Positions 9,770-19,485 of a stretch of 64,000 nt of DNA are shown here, piece after piece. The notes under the pieces were generated by a model that saw nothing but the letters and a program-made list of their open reading frames with translations, made no database searches and was not told the origin of the DNA. The stretch lies in assembly GCA_021824145.1 (NCBI GenBank), contig JAKALM010000001.1, positions 62,001 to 126,000 of the forward strand, read 5' to 3'. The DNA is from Bacteroidota bacterium. GTDB taxonomy: Bacteria; Bacteroidota; Ignavibacteria; Ignavibacteriales; Ignavibacteriaceae. Both the position numbers and the translations under genes were made by a program. Each line of letters opens with the position of its first letter. Position 1 is the first letter of the stretch.

Positions 9770-10033
9770 TTACTTTCTAATATTCAATTCTTTAATTATT
9801 GATCTGTATCTTTCGATATCTTTCTTTACAAGATAATCTAAAAGTCTTCTTCTTTTTCCAACCATCATCATAAGGCCGCGTCTTGAGTGATGATCTTTTT
9901 TATGCACATTAAAATGATCTGTTAAATCATTAATTCTTTTTGTTAGAAGTGCAATTTGAACCTCCGGCTTTCCGGAATCTTTATCATTAGCTCCGTATTG
10001 TTTAATTATACCGAGTTTTTCTTCTTTTGTCAT
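9770..10033 (-). CDS. rpsO: 30S ribosomal protein S15
   Basis: An 87-residue primary binder of 16S rRNA helix 22, near the usual 88-89. Conserved features are [15 protein letters not shown] near residue 20, the DHHSRRGL segment near 48 and KRRRLLDYL near 60. ATG at 10033 is preceded by an AAAGGAAAG ribosome-binding site. It sits between ribF (67-base gap with a hairpin) and pnp (12-base gap). Confidence 0.98.
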   Translation of the reverse strand: MTKEEKLGIIKQYGANDKDSGKPEVQIALLTKRINDLTDHFNVHKKDHHSRRGLMMMVGKRRRLLDYLVKKDIERYRSIIKELNIRK

Positions 10034-10065
10034 TATATCTTTCCTTTATTTTATTTATACAATAT

Positions 10066-10087
10066 AATCCCAGAATTTACCGGGATT
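10066..10087 (-). promoter_or_regulatory. Hairpin in the rpsO leader
   Basis: AATCCC (10066-10071) and GGGATT (10082-10087) form a six-pair stem with a ten-base loop in the ribF-rpsO gap, about 33 bases upstream of the rpsO ATG. No T-run follows on the minus strand, so it is a poor terminator. S15 is known in several bacteria to bind its own leader; whether this hairpin is such a site is inference. Confidence 0.3.
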
Positions 10088-10100
10088 AATTAATTTAAAC

Positions 10101-11036
10101 TTAATTTGTAAGCTTACTTAAAATTTCTAACCCTACACTTTTATCTTTGTTCATTTGAACAATCAATTCATCTGCAGAAGAAAATTTTTCTTCGCCTCTA
10201 ATCCGTTCAATCATATTTACTTTTACATTCTTACCGTAAATATTTTCTTTAAAATCATAAATATAAACCTCGGTAGTTACTTGGCCGTCATTGTAAAATG
10301 TTGGTCTCTTACCTATGCTCATTAAACCAAAATATTTTTCATTCTCAATTATCAACTCAACAACATAAATTCCAATCGCTGGTAAAAGCTTAGTTTCATC
10401 ATCTAATTTTATATTTGCAGTTGGAAAACCAAGTTCCTTGCCTCTTCCGTCCCCTGCGATAACAATTCCTGTGAAAGAATAATTTCTTCCTAATAATTGA
10501 TTAGCAAGTTTTACATCACCACTAAGAAGAGCATTTCTTATCTTTGTACTACTTACTGTAATTTCGCCAATATTTACTGCATCTACTCTTGAAACAATAA
10601 AGTTAAATTCCAAACCCAATTCTTTTAAAGTGTTTTCATCACCGCCACGGCCTTTGCCAAAATGATGATCGTAACCGATAATAATTTCTTTAATTCCAAC
10701 TTTATTAACAATATAACTTTTAAAAAAATCTTCTGAGCTGTTTTGGGAAAATTCTTTAGTGAAATTAATTACTAAAACATTCTCAACGCCAAGGCTATTT
10801 AATATTTCAAGTTTTTCAGGTAAAGTATTTAACAACTTTATTTTATTTGCAGAAAGAACGTTTCTTGGATGGGGATCAAAAGTAATAAGAAAACTTCTTC
10901 CACCTATCTGAGACGCTTTCTCAGTCAAACGATCAATAATTTTTTTATGTCCAAGATGAATTCCATCGAAAGTGCCCAAAGTAAGGACTGTTTTATTGTC
11001 CTTTTGTACTTCCGATAAATTATAAAACACATTCAT
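10101..11036 (-). CDS. ribF: Bifunctional riboflavin kinase / FAD synthetase
   Basis: Makes FMN and then FAD from riboflavin. The N-terminal nucleotidyltransferase half (about 1-180) shows TLGTFDGIHLGHKKII with the HxGH-type nucleotide site, and the IIIGYDHHFGKGRGG loop near 120. The C-terminal flavokinase half (about 185-305) shows GRGKELGFPTANI. At 311 residues it is the usual size. It lies between truB (84-base gap) and rpsO in the translation gene block, a placement common in bacteria. Confidence 0.97.
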   Translation of the reverse strand: MNVFYNLSEVQKDNKTVLTLGTFDGIHLGHKKIIDRLTEKASQIGGRSFLITFDPHPRNVLSANKIKLLNTLPEKLEILNSLGVENVLVINFTKEFSQNSSEDFFKSYIVNKVGIKEIIIGYDHHFGKGRGGDENTLKELGLEFNFIVSRVDAVNIGEITVSSTKIRNALLSGDVKLANQLLGRNYSFTGIVIAGDGRGKELGFPTANIKLDDETKLLPAIGIYVVELIIENEKYFGLMSIGKRPTFYNDGQVTTEVYIYDFKENIYGKNVKVNMIERIRGEEKFSSADELIVQMNKDKSVGLEILSKLTN

Positions 11037-11120
11037 AACTATATTTTATATAAACAAAAGTCTATAAATATAAGCCTTTTCTTTCTGAAATGGAAATTCG
11101 TTAATCACTCAATTATCCAA

Positions 11121-11846
11121 CTAAGAATTACTTAAAGCTAAATTTTCAGACGTAGATTTCAATTTTTGCAATAATTCCTCAACCTCAAAAGCATCATCTA
11201 CAGAAAAATTGCCAATTTTTGTTCTCCTTAACGAACTTAACAGACCACCGCATCCGAGTTTTTCACCAAAATCATTAGCAATAACTCTAATATAAGTTCC
11301 CTTAGAACAAACAATTTCGAATTCAATTTCCGGTAAATTTATTTTTTTCAATTCAAATTTATGAATTACAACTTTTCTAGGTTCTCTCTCCAAAGTTTTC
11401 CCTTTGCGTGCAAGTTTATAAAGAGTTTTTCCATTCATTTTAACTGCGGAGAACATAGGAGGGACTTGTAAAATATTACCTAAAAATAAATCTCTTGTTT
11501 TTAATATTTGATCAATAGTTATATTTTCAACGGATTTAATTTCATTTGCCGGGCTTTCCAAATCCATTGATGCCGAAGTTTTCCCAAGTAAAATTGTACC
11601 AGAATATGTTTTTTCAAAATCCTGATATTTTGATATTTCTTTAGTTTTTTTGCCTGTACAAATTATTAATAAACCAGTGGCAAGAGGGTCAAGTGTTCCA
11701 GCATGGCCAACTTTCTTTTCTTTTACTGCATGTCTTAACTTGTGAACCACCCTAAATGAAGTCCAACCATATGGTTTATCAATTAAAATTGCTTCGCCAG
11801 AATGAAAGTCTAGATTGGAAAAATCAGTCGTATCCTTTGTTATCAT
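11121..11846 (-). CDS. truB: tRNA pseudouridine-55 synthase
   Basis: Converts U55 of the T-loop of tRNAs to pseudouridine. The catalytic motif [14 protein letters not shown] near residue 50 contains the nucleophilic Asp. [20 protein letters not shown] near 130 and [15 protein letters not shown] near 185 are also family-typical. At 241 residues it lacks the extra PUA domain seen in longer TruB proteins. Its start overlaps the 3' end of rbfA by 23 bases, indicating coupled translation. Confidence 0.97.
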   Translation of the reverse strand: MITKDTTDFSNLDFHSGEAILIDKPYGWTSFRVVHKLRHAVKEKKVGHAGTLDPLATGLLIICTGKKTKEISKYQDFEKTYSGTILLGKTSASMDLESPANEIKSVENITIDQILKTRDLFLGNILQVPPMFSAVKMNGKTLYKLARKGKTLEREPRKVVIHKFELKKINLPEIEFEIVCSKGTYIRVIANDFGEKLGCGGLLSSLRRTKIGNFSVDDAFEVEELLQKLKSTSENLALSNS

Positions 11847-12192
11847 CTTCGTGGATTTTTTTAATTAAACCTTCAATCTTTTCAACATAATCAAGCGTAT
11901 CATCAATAAAAAATTTTAATTCCGGTACAAATTTAATTCGTATTCTTGATGCGAGTTCAGATCTAATATAACCAGAGATGGATTTTATTTTTTCCAATGC
12001 TTCTTCTCGTTTATCCTTTTCAAGAACCGAGATATAAATTTTTGCAATTTTTAAATCCGGACTTACTTTTACAGAAGTTATTGTTATAAATCCGAATGAT
12101 ATATTTTGGAATTTATTTTGAAGTTTATATAAAAAAATTAAACTTATTTCCTCTTTTATCAAATGTTCAACCCGATCAATTCTATGCGTCAT
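11824..12192 (-). CDS. rbfA: Ribosome-binding factor A
   Basis: Late 30S maturation factor, a small KH-fold protein. At 122 residues it is normal length. It opens with MTHRIDRVEHLIKEEIS and shows VSPDLKIAKIYISVL near residue 43 and a C-terminal VPELKFFIDDTLDY segment. It sits between infB (52-base gap) and truB (23-base overlap). Confidence 0.96.
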   Translation of the reverse strand: MTHRIDRVEHLIKEEISLIFLYKLQNKFQNISFGFITITSVKVSPDLKIAKIYISVLEKDKREEALEKIKSISGYIRSELASRIRIKFVPELKFFIDDTLDYVEKIEGLIKKIHEDDNKGYD

Positions 12193-12244
12193 TTTATCAT
12201 CTCCTGTTAAACCGGCAAAAGTAAATTTGATTTCTTTTTTAATT

Positions 12245-14899
12245 TTAAGCCAGTTTTTTCTTGGTTTCGACTATCTTGAACGCTTCAATTGTGTCGCCTA
12301 CTTTTATATCGTTGAAATTAGCAATATTCAATCCGCATTCGTAACCAGAATCTACTTCTCTAACGTCGTCCTTAAATCGTTTTAGAGAAGCAATTTCACC
12401 CTCGTGAATAACAATTCCATCACGAACTATTCTTACTTTGCTGTTTCTTGTAATTTTTCCATCTTGAACATAACAGCCTGCAATTGTTCCAAATTTTGGA
12501 ATTTTGAAAGTATCTCTTATTTCAACGGTGGCTGTAACTTCTTCAGAAAGTACTGGAGACAGCAATCCTTCAAGAGCTGATTTAACTTCATTTATTGCAT
12601 CATAAATTACATTGTAAAGACGGATATCTACATTTTGAGTTTCGGCAAGCTTTCTTGCATTTAAATTAGGTCGAACATGGAATCCTATTATAATTGCATT
12701 TGAAGCTGATGCGAGTAATACGTCGCTTTCGGAAATTCCACCAACGCCTTTATGAATAACTTTTACAATTACTTCTTCGTTTGAAAGTTTCATTAAAGAA
12801 TCTGAAAGAGCCTCAACAGATCCGTCAACGTCGCCTTTAACAATTAATGGAAGATCTTTTACTCCACCTATGCTAATTTGTTTTGCAATTTCATCAAGAG
12901 TAACATGGTGAACTTGTTTTTGATCCTGTTCTCGTTTCAATTGCTGTCTTTTAATTCCGATTTCTCTAGCCATTCTATCAGATTCAACAACAACAAAAGT
13001 ATCGCCTGCTTGAGGCGCACCTTCAAATCCTAAAACAAGTACTGGTGTTGATGGCGGCGCATCAAAAACTTTATTACCTCGCTCATCAAACATTGCGCGA
13101 ACTTTGCCTTGATAAATTCCCGCAATAAAAGGATCACCAATTCTTAAAGTTCCTTTTTGGACTAAAATTGTTCCAGTAATTCCTCTGCCTTTATCAAGCT
13201 GAGATTCAATTACAACACCGCGAGCTGTTCTGTTTGGATTAGCTTTTAAATCAAGTATTTCTGATTCAAGAAGTATTTTTTCAAGCAGTAAATCAACATT
13301 AAGTCCAGTCTTAGCAGAAATTTCAACACATTGATATTTCCCGCCCCAATCTTCAACTAAAATATTTCTATCAGCAAGTTGCTGTTTTATTCTTTCGATG
13401 TTTGAGCCAGGCTTATCAATCTTATTGATTGCAATTACAATAGGGACATTAGCTGCCTGAGCGTGATTGATAGCTTCAACCGTCTGAGGCATAACCGCAT
13501 CATCAGCTGCAACAACAAGAACCACAATATCTGTTAGTTGAGCGCCACGAGCACGCATTGCAGTAAATGCTTCGTGACCAGGAGTATCAAGAAATGAAAT
13601 AAATTTTCCCTTCCCAACATCTACTCTGTAGGCGCCTATGTGTTGTGTAATTCCACCGGCTTCACCGGCAACAACATTTGTTCTTCTAATATAATCAAGA
13701 AGAGAAGTTTTACCGTGATCAACGTGTCCCATTATTGTAACAACAGGAGGTCTAAATAATAATGTTGAAGGTTCGTCTACGATGTCTTCAAGAACATCAG
13801 CAGTATATTCTTTTAAAAATTCAACTTCAAAGCCAAATTCGTCGGCAACCAAAGTAATAGTTTCAACATCAAGCCTTTGATTAATTGAAACCATTAAACC
13901 AAGCTCTATACACTTTGAAATTACATCCCCAACGGGGACATTCATTAGATTTGCAAGCTCATTAACGGCTATGAACTCAGTAACTGCTATTTTATTTTGT
14001 TCAAGAGCTTTTAATTCCATCTTGCGTTCTTCTTCAGCTTCGCGTTCTTTTCTTTTTTTCTTTCTTTGGATTGCCCTGCCGGAAATAACGGAGTCATCCA
14101 TGCTGAGTAAAGTTTTCCTAATTGCTTCTTTTACTTCACGCTGGTCAATTTCAAAGAGTTTAACTCTTTTTTTCTTTTTAGTAACTATTGGCTCGTCGGA
14201 AGTTGGTTCTGTAATTTTCTTTTTAGCTTTAGGCTTTTTCTTTTTCTTTGGCTTTTCGGCAGAAGTGTGAAGACTTATTGTTTCTCTCTCAATTTCAACT
14301 TCTTTATTTTCAGTCTTTTTATCGTCACCTAGGTCAATTTTCCCTACAACTTTTAATCCTTTTTTCTTCCCAGCTTCAATTTCTTTGGGTGAAAGGAATA
14401 CTTTTGTTTCTTCTTTAAAAGATTCTTCTTCTTTTGCAGAAACTTCTTCTATTATTGTCTCTTCAATTACAGGTTGTTCAAGTATTGTTTCTTCATTTGA
14501 AACTGTTTCATTTTTTTCTTCAGATATTATTTCTGTAGCCTCTGCCGGAACTTCTTCATGCACTTGCTCAATTTTTTCTTCATCTATCTTAGGCTGTTCA
14601 ATTTCAATTTGCTTTTCGTGCCCTTTATCTTCTGCTTGAACTGTTTTTTCTTCGTGTTCAGTTTTCTCTGTTCTTTTCTTATTAAATTCAGCAATTTTTT
14701 TATAATGTTTTTCAGCTTTCTCAATATCTTTTTTGAAATGGTCATTTATTTCTTTGATCATTTCATCGGTCAGCAAAGACATATGAGATTTAACATCATG
14801 CCCTTTCTTTTTAAGAAATTCCATGAGGTTTTCTGCCGAAAGATTATACTCCGCTGCTAATTTATAAACTCGAACTTTTTTCTCTTTAGTTTCCGACAT
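12245..14899 (-). CDS. infB: Translation initiation factor IF-2
   Basis: GTPase that places initiator tRNA on the 30S subunit. The 884-residue protein begins with an IF2_N helical domain (about 5-55), followed by a long Glu/Lys-rich low-complexity linker (about 60-300) and a second IF2_N (about 307-357). The G domain follows with [12 protein letters not shown] near residue 392, DTPGHEAF, and NKID. Domains II-IV run to the end ([17 protein letters not shown]). Start ATG 14899, 23 bases after nusA. The linker is typical of Bacteroidota-type IF-2 and varies strongly in length. Confidence 0.97.
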   Translation of the reverse strand: MSETKEKKVRVYKLAAEYNLSAENLMEFLKKKGHDVKSHMSLLTDEMIKEINDHFKKDIEKAEKHYKKIAEFNKKRTEKTEHEEKTVQAEDKGHEKQIEIEQPKIDEEKIEQVHEEVPAEATEIISEEKNETVSNEETILEQPVIEETIIEEVSAKEEESFKEETKVFLSPKEIEAGKKKGLKVVGKIDLGDDKKTENKEVEIERETISLHTSAEKPKKKKKPKAKKKITEPTSDEPIVTKKKKRVKLFEIDQREVKEAIRKTLLSMDDSVISGRAIQRKKKRKEREAEEERKMELKALEQNKIAVTEFIAVNELANLMNVPVGDVISKCIELGLMVSINQRLDVETITLVADEFGFEVEFLKEYTADVLEDIVDEPSTLLFRPPVVTIMGHVDHGKTSLLDYIRRTNVVAGEAGGITQHIGAYRVDVGKGKFISFLDTPGHEAFTAMRARGAQLTDIVVLVVAADDAVMPQTVEAINHAQAANVPIVIAINKIDKPGSNIERIKQQLADRNILVEDWGGKYQCVEISAKTGLNVDLLLEKILLESEILDLKANPNRTARGVVIESQLDKGRGITGTILVQKGTLRIGDPFIAGIYQGKVRAMFDERGNKVFDAPPSTPVLVLGFEGAPQAGDTFVVVESDRMAREIGIKRQQLKREQDQKQVHHVTLDEIAKQISIGGVKDLPLIVKGDVDGSVEALSDSLMKLSNEEVIVKVIHKGVGGISESDVLLASASNAIIIGFHVRPNLNARKLAETQNVDIRLYNVIYDAINEVKSALEGLLSPVLSEEVTATVEIRDTFKIPKFGTIAGCYVQDGKITRNSKVRIVRDGIVIHEGEIASLKRFKDDVREVDSGYECGLNIANFNDIKVGDTIEAFKIVETKKKLA

Positions 14900-14922
14900 A
14901 AAATGCTTACCTATAATTTAAG

Positions 14923-16170
14923 CTACTCTTCTTCTTCAAATTGGGATTTAATTATATCAATTATTTCGTTTATCTTTGCCTCATCCAAACCTTCAATTTC
15001 TTTAAGCTTTTCTGGGCCCGCTGTTAATACTTCGAGAGCAGTATCGTAGCGATTATTTATTAATAATTCATAAATATCAGCGCCTAATTCATCCTTAAGG
15101 TCAATAAGTTCAATATCTTCTTCATATTCTTCAAATGGCTTTTCTTCTCTTAAAATTTCTATTTCATAACCAGTTAATTTCATTGCAAGTCGAATGTTTA
15201 CACCATTTCTACCAACTATCAAAGAAACCTGATCACTATCTGCTGTTACAATAGCTTTTTTTGCCGCATTATTCAATTCAATTTTTTTCAATTTAGCAGG
15301 AGCTAATGCTCTTTGAATGAAAGTTGCAGGATCATCAGAATAACTTATTACATCAATATTTTCATTATTTAATTCTCTTACAATTGCATGGATACGAACG
15401 CCTTTCATTCCAACACACGCTCCAACTGCATCAATTCTCGCATCTTGAGATTCAACAGCAACTTTAGCGCGTTCTCCGGGTTCGCGGGCAATTGCTTTAA
15501 TATCAATTATGCCATCGTATATTTCAGGTATTTCAATTTCAAATAATCTTCTTAAGAAAGTATTATCGGCTCTAGAAATAATAATTACTGGTCCGCTGTT
15601 ACTCTTCTTAACTTCTTTAACAATCGAGCGAACGGTTTCACCTTTCTTGTATCTTTCATAAGGTATTTGCTCATTTCGTGGGAGAATTAGCTCGTTTTTA
15701 TTATGATTTACAAGAATGTCATTTTTTCTTATTTGGTAAATATCGCCAACAACAATTTCGCCTAACAACTCTTTATATTCATTATAAACAAGATCTTTTT
15801 CAATTTCTCTAATTTTCTGATTCAAATTTTGCTTTGCCAAAGTAATAAGTCTTCTTCCAAATGAAGCAAGCTGAAGCTTTTCTACAAAATCGTCACCAAC
15901 TTCAAGTTCTTCATCATTTCCGCGTTGATTTACTTCTTCAATACTGATTTGAGTATTAGGATTTTCAACTTTATCTACTATTTCTCTTTCCAAGAAAATT
16001 TCAATATCGCCTCTATCCATATTTACAACAACATCGTGTTTGGCGTCTTCACCGTATTTTTTTTTAACAAGCGTTCCAAAAATTTCTTCTATAATGCCTG
16101 CTAATACATCTTTATCAACCCCTTTTTCCCTCACCATCTGAGCAAAGGATTCAACGATATCTGCATTCAT
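14923..16170 (-). CDS. nusA: Transcription termination/antitermination factor NusA
   Basis: Binds RNA polymerase and modulates pausing, termination and antitermination. Order: N-terminal polymerase-binding domain (1-125), S1 (about 135-200), KH1 with VGACVGMKGVRIHAIVREL (about 250-270) and KH2 with LIVGRNGVNIRLAMKLTG (about 310-330). A final helix-hairpin-helix-like stretch has LEVLTAGPEKLKEIEGL. At 415 residues it lacks the acidic repeats of E. coli NusA, as do most relatives. It lies 16 bases beyond rimP. Confidence 0.97.
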   Translation of the reverse strand: MNADIVESFAQMVREKGVDKDVLAGIIEEIFGTLVKKKYGEDAKHDVVVNMDRGDIEIFLEREIVDKVENPNTQISIEEVNQRGNDEELEVGDDFVEKLQLASFGRRLITLAKQNLNQKIREIEKDLVYNEYKELLGEIVVGDIYQIRKNDILVNHNKNELILPRNEQIPYERYKKGETVRSIVKEVKKSNSGPVIIISRADNTFLRRLFEIEIPEIYDGIIDIKAIAREPGERAKVAVESQDARIDAVGACVGMKGVRIHAIVRELNNENIDVISYSDDPATFIQRALAPAKLKKIELNNAAKKAIVTADSDQVSLIVGRNGVNIRLAMKLTGYEIEILREEKPFEEYEEDIELIDLKDELGADIYELLINNRYDTALEVLTAGPEKLKEIEGLDEAKINEIIDIIKSQFEEEE

Positions 16171-16186
16171 GTCTAACTTCCTCCGT

Positions 16187-16642
16187 TTAAGAAAAACTGA
16201 TTAATACTTTAGCTTTAATTATGTTATTAAAATTGATTTTAATTTCGTTGTTGTTTGAAGAAAAAGTTAGTTTTTCTCCTTCAATCTTTAATAATTTGGC
16301 AGCTACTTTTTTTGTTTCATCGCCAAACTTATATACAAGTTCGAATTTTCTATTTATATGTTTTGGATATTGTCTTAAGAATTTCAATGGTCTATCGACA
16401 CCGGGAGATGAAACTTCGAGATTATAATTAAGACCTATATTCGGGATATTTTCCAGTTGTGCATTTATTTCTTGGCTTATAATAGCGCAGTCATCTGCCG
16501 AAACATTTTTTTCTCCATCAATAAAAATTTCAATTGAGCGACTTCCACGGTTTCCGTGAATAGATAAATCGATTAAAAAGAAATTATTCTTTTCAACAAT
16601 TTCGGCGGCGATATTTTTTATTTCTTCTTCTAATAAATTCAT
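16187..16642 (-). CDS. rimP: Ribosome maturation factor RimP
   Basis: 30S assembly factor. The 151-residue form starts at ATG 16642. An upstream in-frame start at 16705 would force translation through a strong hairpin and adds residues not seen in RimP proteins, so I rejected it. Motifs are IEIFIDGEKNVSADDCA near residue 40 and the NYNLEVSSPGVDRPLKF segment near 75 (conserved SPG-DRPL). First gene of the rimP-nusA-infB block. The hairpin 7 bases upstream of the ATG suggests control at the level of transcription read-through. Confidence 0.94.
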   Translation of the reverse strand: MNLLEEEIKNIAAEIVEKNNFFLIDLSIHGNRGSRSIEIFIDGEKNVSADDCAIISQEINAQLENIPNIGLNYNLEVSSPGVDRPLKFLRQYPKHINRKFELVYKFGDETKKVAAKLLKIEGEKLTFSSNNNEIKINFNNIIKAKVLISFS

Positions 16643-16648
16643 ACAAAC

Positions 16649-16671
16649 AAAAATCGCCCTCAAGAGGGCGA
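16649..16671 (-). terminator. GC-rich hairpin with T-run directly upstream of rimP
   Basis: An eight-pair stem, core CGCCCTC/GAGGGCG (16655-16661 and 16664-16670) with a two-base loop, or six pairs with a CAAG/CTTG tetraloop. It is followed on the minus strand by TTTTT (16653-16649) and, 7 bases later, the rimP ATG. It has the form of an intrinsic terminator. It can end the upstream FecR-protein transcript and/or act as an attenuator in the rimP-nusA leader. The structure is directly visible; the role is inferred. Confidence 0.75.
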
Positions 16672-16778
16672 AATAACTGAACAAAATTAGTATTATTTTA
16701 TTCAATAAGCAAGCAGCAAGTTGTTTGACTGATTAAATTGCGCTTTAACACAAAATAAATTTTTTCAAAATTTTGAGA

Positions 16779-17462
16779 TTATTTCTGAGAAAGTTTTGAT
16801 GCTAATATTTCTAATTTATTCTTCACAATTTCTTTTTGATCGTTGGATAAATTTAAAGATTGAATTGATTTAAATTCATCATAAGCTTCTTCATTTAATC
16901 CAAAATCTGAAAGAATATTTGCAAAATATATTCTGAACGAAGCAAGATTTTTTGTCTCTGGATATTTCCTATAAGTATTCTTTGCATCAACAACGGCAGA
17001 TTCTTTATAGCCACTTTCTGCAAGTTGAACGGCACCATTTAATTTTTTAATTCCGAAATTATCAGTTTCAACTATTGGATTTTTTATCCCATTTATTTGA
17101 GCTCCGTAAACAGCAGTATTTTTAGAATTTGCTTCTTCTTTTTTCTTTGGTGCATTTAACATGTCTTCCATTGCCAAAGCAAGAATTAAATCATTTACAC
17201 CCATTTTTTTTATATCTGACAATTGAAGAGCCGATGAGCCCTTCAAAGTAAATTTTGATTTATTGCCGCTCAGAACAATAAGAGAATTTTTTCCGGTTTC
17301 AATTATTGAGTTTGTGTTTAGAGTTTGGTTTTCAACAACGTTCGACCAATTTTCACTTGTACCCACCTGAACTTTTACGTTTCCTTGAACTTTATCAACA
17401 TGAAATGATTGACCAAAAACAATTCCTGTAGAAATTATTATTGCCAATAAAATATTTTTCAT
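16779..17462 (-). CDS. Exported FecR-domain protein
   Basis: Starts with a signal peptide (MKNILLAIIISTGIVFG, cleavage near Gln). A FecR-like domain follows (about residues 20-90: VQGNVKVQVG, W-x-NV, N-x-IIETG-x-NS, KFTLKGSSALQL). The C-terminal half is helical, with AQLAESGYKESAV-like TPR character. The start is ATG 17462, because GAGG lies six bases upstream; the in-frame GTG at 17474 overlaps that site. FecR domains bind extracellular polymers or take part in signalling; no sigma factor is adjacent. It is the last gene of a barrel/lipoprotein operon, 31 bases beyond the barrel-transglutaminase gene. Confidence 0.8.
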   Translation of the reverse strand: MKNILLAIIISTGIVFGQSFHVDKVQGNVKVQVGTSENWSNVVENQTLNTNSIIETGKNSLIVLSGNKSKFTLKGSSALQLSDIKKMGVNDLILALAMEDMLNAPKKKEEANSKNTAVYGAQINGIKNPIVETDNFGIKKLNGAVQLAESGYKESAVVDAKNTYRKYPETKNLASFRIYFANILSDFGLNEEAYDEFKSIQSLNLSNDQKEIVKNKLEILASKLSQK

Positions 17463-17493
17463 TTTTAACCTCACTATACTTTTCCTAGTTTAA

Positions 17494-19485
17494 TTAATAT
17501 ATATCAACAATCGCCACACTTCCTTTTGCTATGCCAAGATTGTTAAGGGCATCTTCATTAAACTTTTGAGCGCCTAAATCCCAAGCTGTGTTAAAATTTG
17601 TTAGTGTTGTGGTTTCAATTGGAATCCAAATCTCATCTGCGCCGGATTCATTTTTTCGAATAAAATATTTGCTGTCATTTTGGGTTATTAGTTTTGCTTG
17701 TTCCGGTGAAAGTTGCGTATTTACCAAAACATTAACATGCCCAATCCCATTTACGGGTTTATAATCAACAAGCGCAGTTTGAATGCCAACACTTTCCAAA
17801 AGCGAACTGAAACAGACACTCAAGTCATCGCAATTGCCGCCTTTTAATTTTAAGGTTTCGTGTGGAAATTGGACATAATCAGCTTCTGCCCTTGGGTTTG
17901 CAGTATAAACTAGATTTTTTACAAAGTTATCGAATAAAAATTTTGTTTTGTAAAAAATAGAAAGCGCATAAGACATAGTGTCTAAGTCACTTTTATAATG
18001 ACTCAAAATATTTTTTGCATAATCCATTGAGAAATCAAAATCTCGTTTTATAAAATATCTAAGGTTAATTACTTTACCATCCCACGAATTTATTCCATTA
18101 ATCAAAATTGGTTTCTGAGCTTGATCTTCCAGTTCTTGGTTAGCCGATGCTAAATAAAAATCTACATAAGAAATTCCGGCTTTTTGTTTATCGTATGATT
18201 GTGGAATAATTGTATAGAAAGGAACTTTAACAGTGTCTTTCGGTGGAATCGAAACAACCGGCGACTCAATTTTACCATTATTAATACCTTCAATTTTACT
18301 AGATGGTTTTATCTGGACGAAATGGTTTGTCAGATTTACAACACGGCCAATTGCAAATGGTTTGTCTAAATAATTTTCAGTCAATGTTGGATAAATTTCA
18401 TTTAATATTTCTACATCTTGAAATTCAACTGTTTTTTCCGGAATTGCATTTATGTTAAAAGTTAAAGTAAGGATAGCTTTATCGAAACTGTAGCGGTTAT
18501 TAATTATGTTGCTGATTCCTTGATCTTGAAATAAAGAAAATGATTGAGGAATATTTCTATTTGAAAAATATTTCACACCAGAAAGTACAATTCCAAATAA
18601 ATTATTTGAATATGAAATAGCTGGAATAATTCCGGCAAAATAAGGCGATTGAAAATTATCGTGGAATGCTGTAATTCCAATTCCTAAATTTCCGCCAAAA
18701 GCATTTAAAAATTCATTTAAACCAATCTGAAGATTATTACCGGTTTCAAACAGTAAATTAAAATTAAACGAATCAATAGGATTTGCTGAAAAGCCTAACA
18801 AAATATTTTTTACTCTTCTAATATTGTATTGTGAAATATTTGGGTCGATGGAATTTTCATTTATGTTAATCAAATTAATTGATGAAAGTGAGAACGAAAT
18901 TTTTTCAGATGGCGAATAATTTATCCCAATATCACCGCGCCAAAAATTTGCTTTGTAATCTTCACTTTGTCTAACTAAATAAAGAGTATCAGAAAATACT
19001 GGCAATACACCTTCTTGGTTAAAATCTTGAGTAAAATATCGAAACGAAAATCCTGCAGAAAATTGATTTGAAATTCTATAAGAATATCCCAAGCCAAATA
19101 ATTCTTTATAAGTAAATTTAGAATCTAATTGCTGCGAAGTTGAATCTTGCAATACAATTGATTGGCCATTATTAAAAATAAATTCTTTCTGATAACCAGG
19201 AGTATAACGGAGTGAAACAAAATTATTGCCAATTTTTTTTGATAATGAAATCAAATATAAATTAGAAGTAGCGCTTGAAGAAAACTCGCCGCCGTATGAA
19301 AGAGTTAATCCCCAGTCTTTTAGATTTGAATAATTTGATGGATTGCTTTCAAAGCTATTCATCAAAGAAAAGTTTATAAAATCCGGAGACCAATATCCCG
19401 TAAGCTCGAATGAGCTTTGAGCTGATATCTTAATTGACATAAACAAAGCAATTATTAAAGTAACTTTGTAAAAATTTTTCTTCAA
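17494..19485 (-). CDS. Outer-membrane beta-barrel fused to a transglutaminase-like domain
   Basis: A 663-residue exported protein: signal peptide ending near AQS, then a PorV-like/OMP beta-barrel of about 330 residues. A beta-sandwich-like linker (about 360-475) has PPKDTVKVPF. The C-terminal part is a transglutaminase/cysteine-protease-like domain. Its likely catalytic triad is Cys552 in KGGNCDDLS, His583 in GIGHVNVLVN and Glu624 in WIPIETT (Asp is commoner at this last position). The barrel should hold the domain at the cell surface or in the periplasm. The start overlaps the upstream lipoprotein gene by four bases. I know of no named protein with this order; activity (peptidase or crosslinking) is inferred from the triad only. 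Confidence 0.8.
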   Translation of the reverse strand: MKKNFYKVTLIIALFMSIKISAQSSFELTGYWSPDFINFSLMNSFESNPSNYSNLKDWGLTLSYGGEFSSSATSNLYLISLSKKIGNNFVSLRYTPGYQKEFIFNNGQSIVLQDSTSQQLDSKFTYKELFGLGYSYRISNQFSAGFSFRYFTQDFNQEGVLPVFSDTLYLVRQSEDYKANFWRGDIGINYSPSEKISFSLSSINLININENSIDPNISQYNIRRVKNILLGFSANPIDSFNFNLLFETGNNLQIGLNEFLNAFGGNLGIGITAFHDNFQSPYFAGIIPAISYSNNLFGIVLSGVKYFSNRNIPQSFSLFQDQGISNIINNRYSFDKAILTLTFNINAIPEKTVEFQDVEILNEIYPTLTENYLDKPFAIGRVVNLTNHFVQIKPSSKIEGINNGKIESPVVSIPPKDTVKVPFYTIIPQSYDKQKAGISYVDFYLASANQELEDQAQKPILINGINSWDGKVINLRYFIKRDFDFSMDYAKNILSHYKSDLDTMSYALSIFYKTKFLFDNFVKNLVYTANPRAEADYVQFPHETLKLKGGNCDDLSVCFSSLLESVGIQTALVDYKPVNGIGHVNVLVNTQLSPEQAKLITQNDSKYFIRKNESGADEIWIPIETTTLTNFNTAWDLGAQKFNEDALNNLGIAKGSVAIVDIY

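Noticed and set aside
16643-16705. Upstream extension of rimP (63 bases)
   Set aside because: It would be translated through the strong hairpin and adds residues that RimP proteins do not have; ATG 16642 fits the family.
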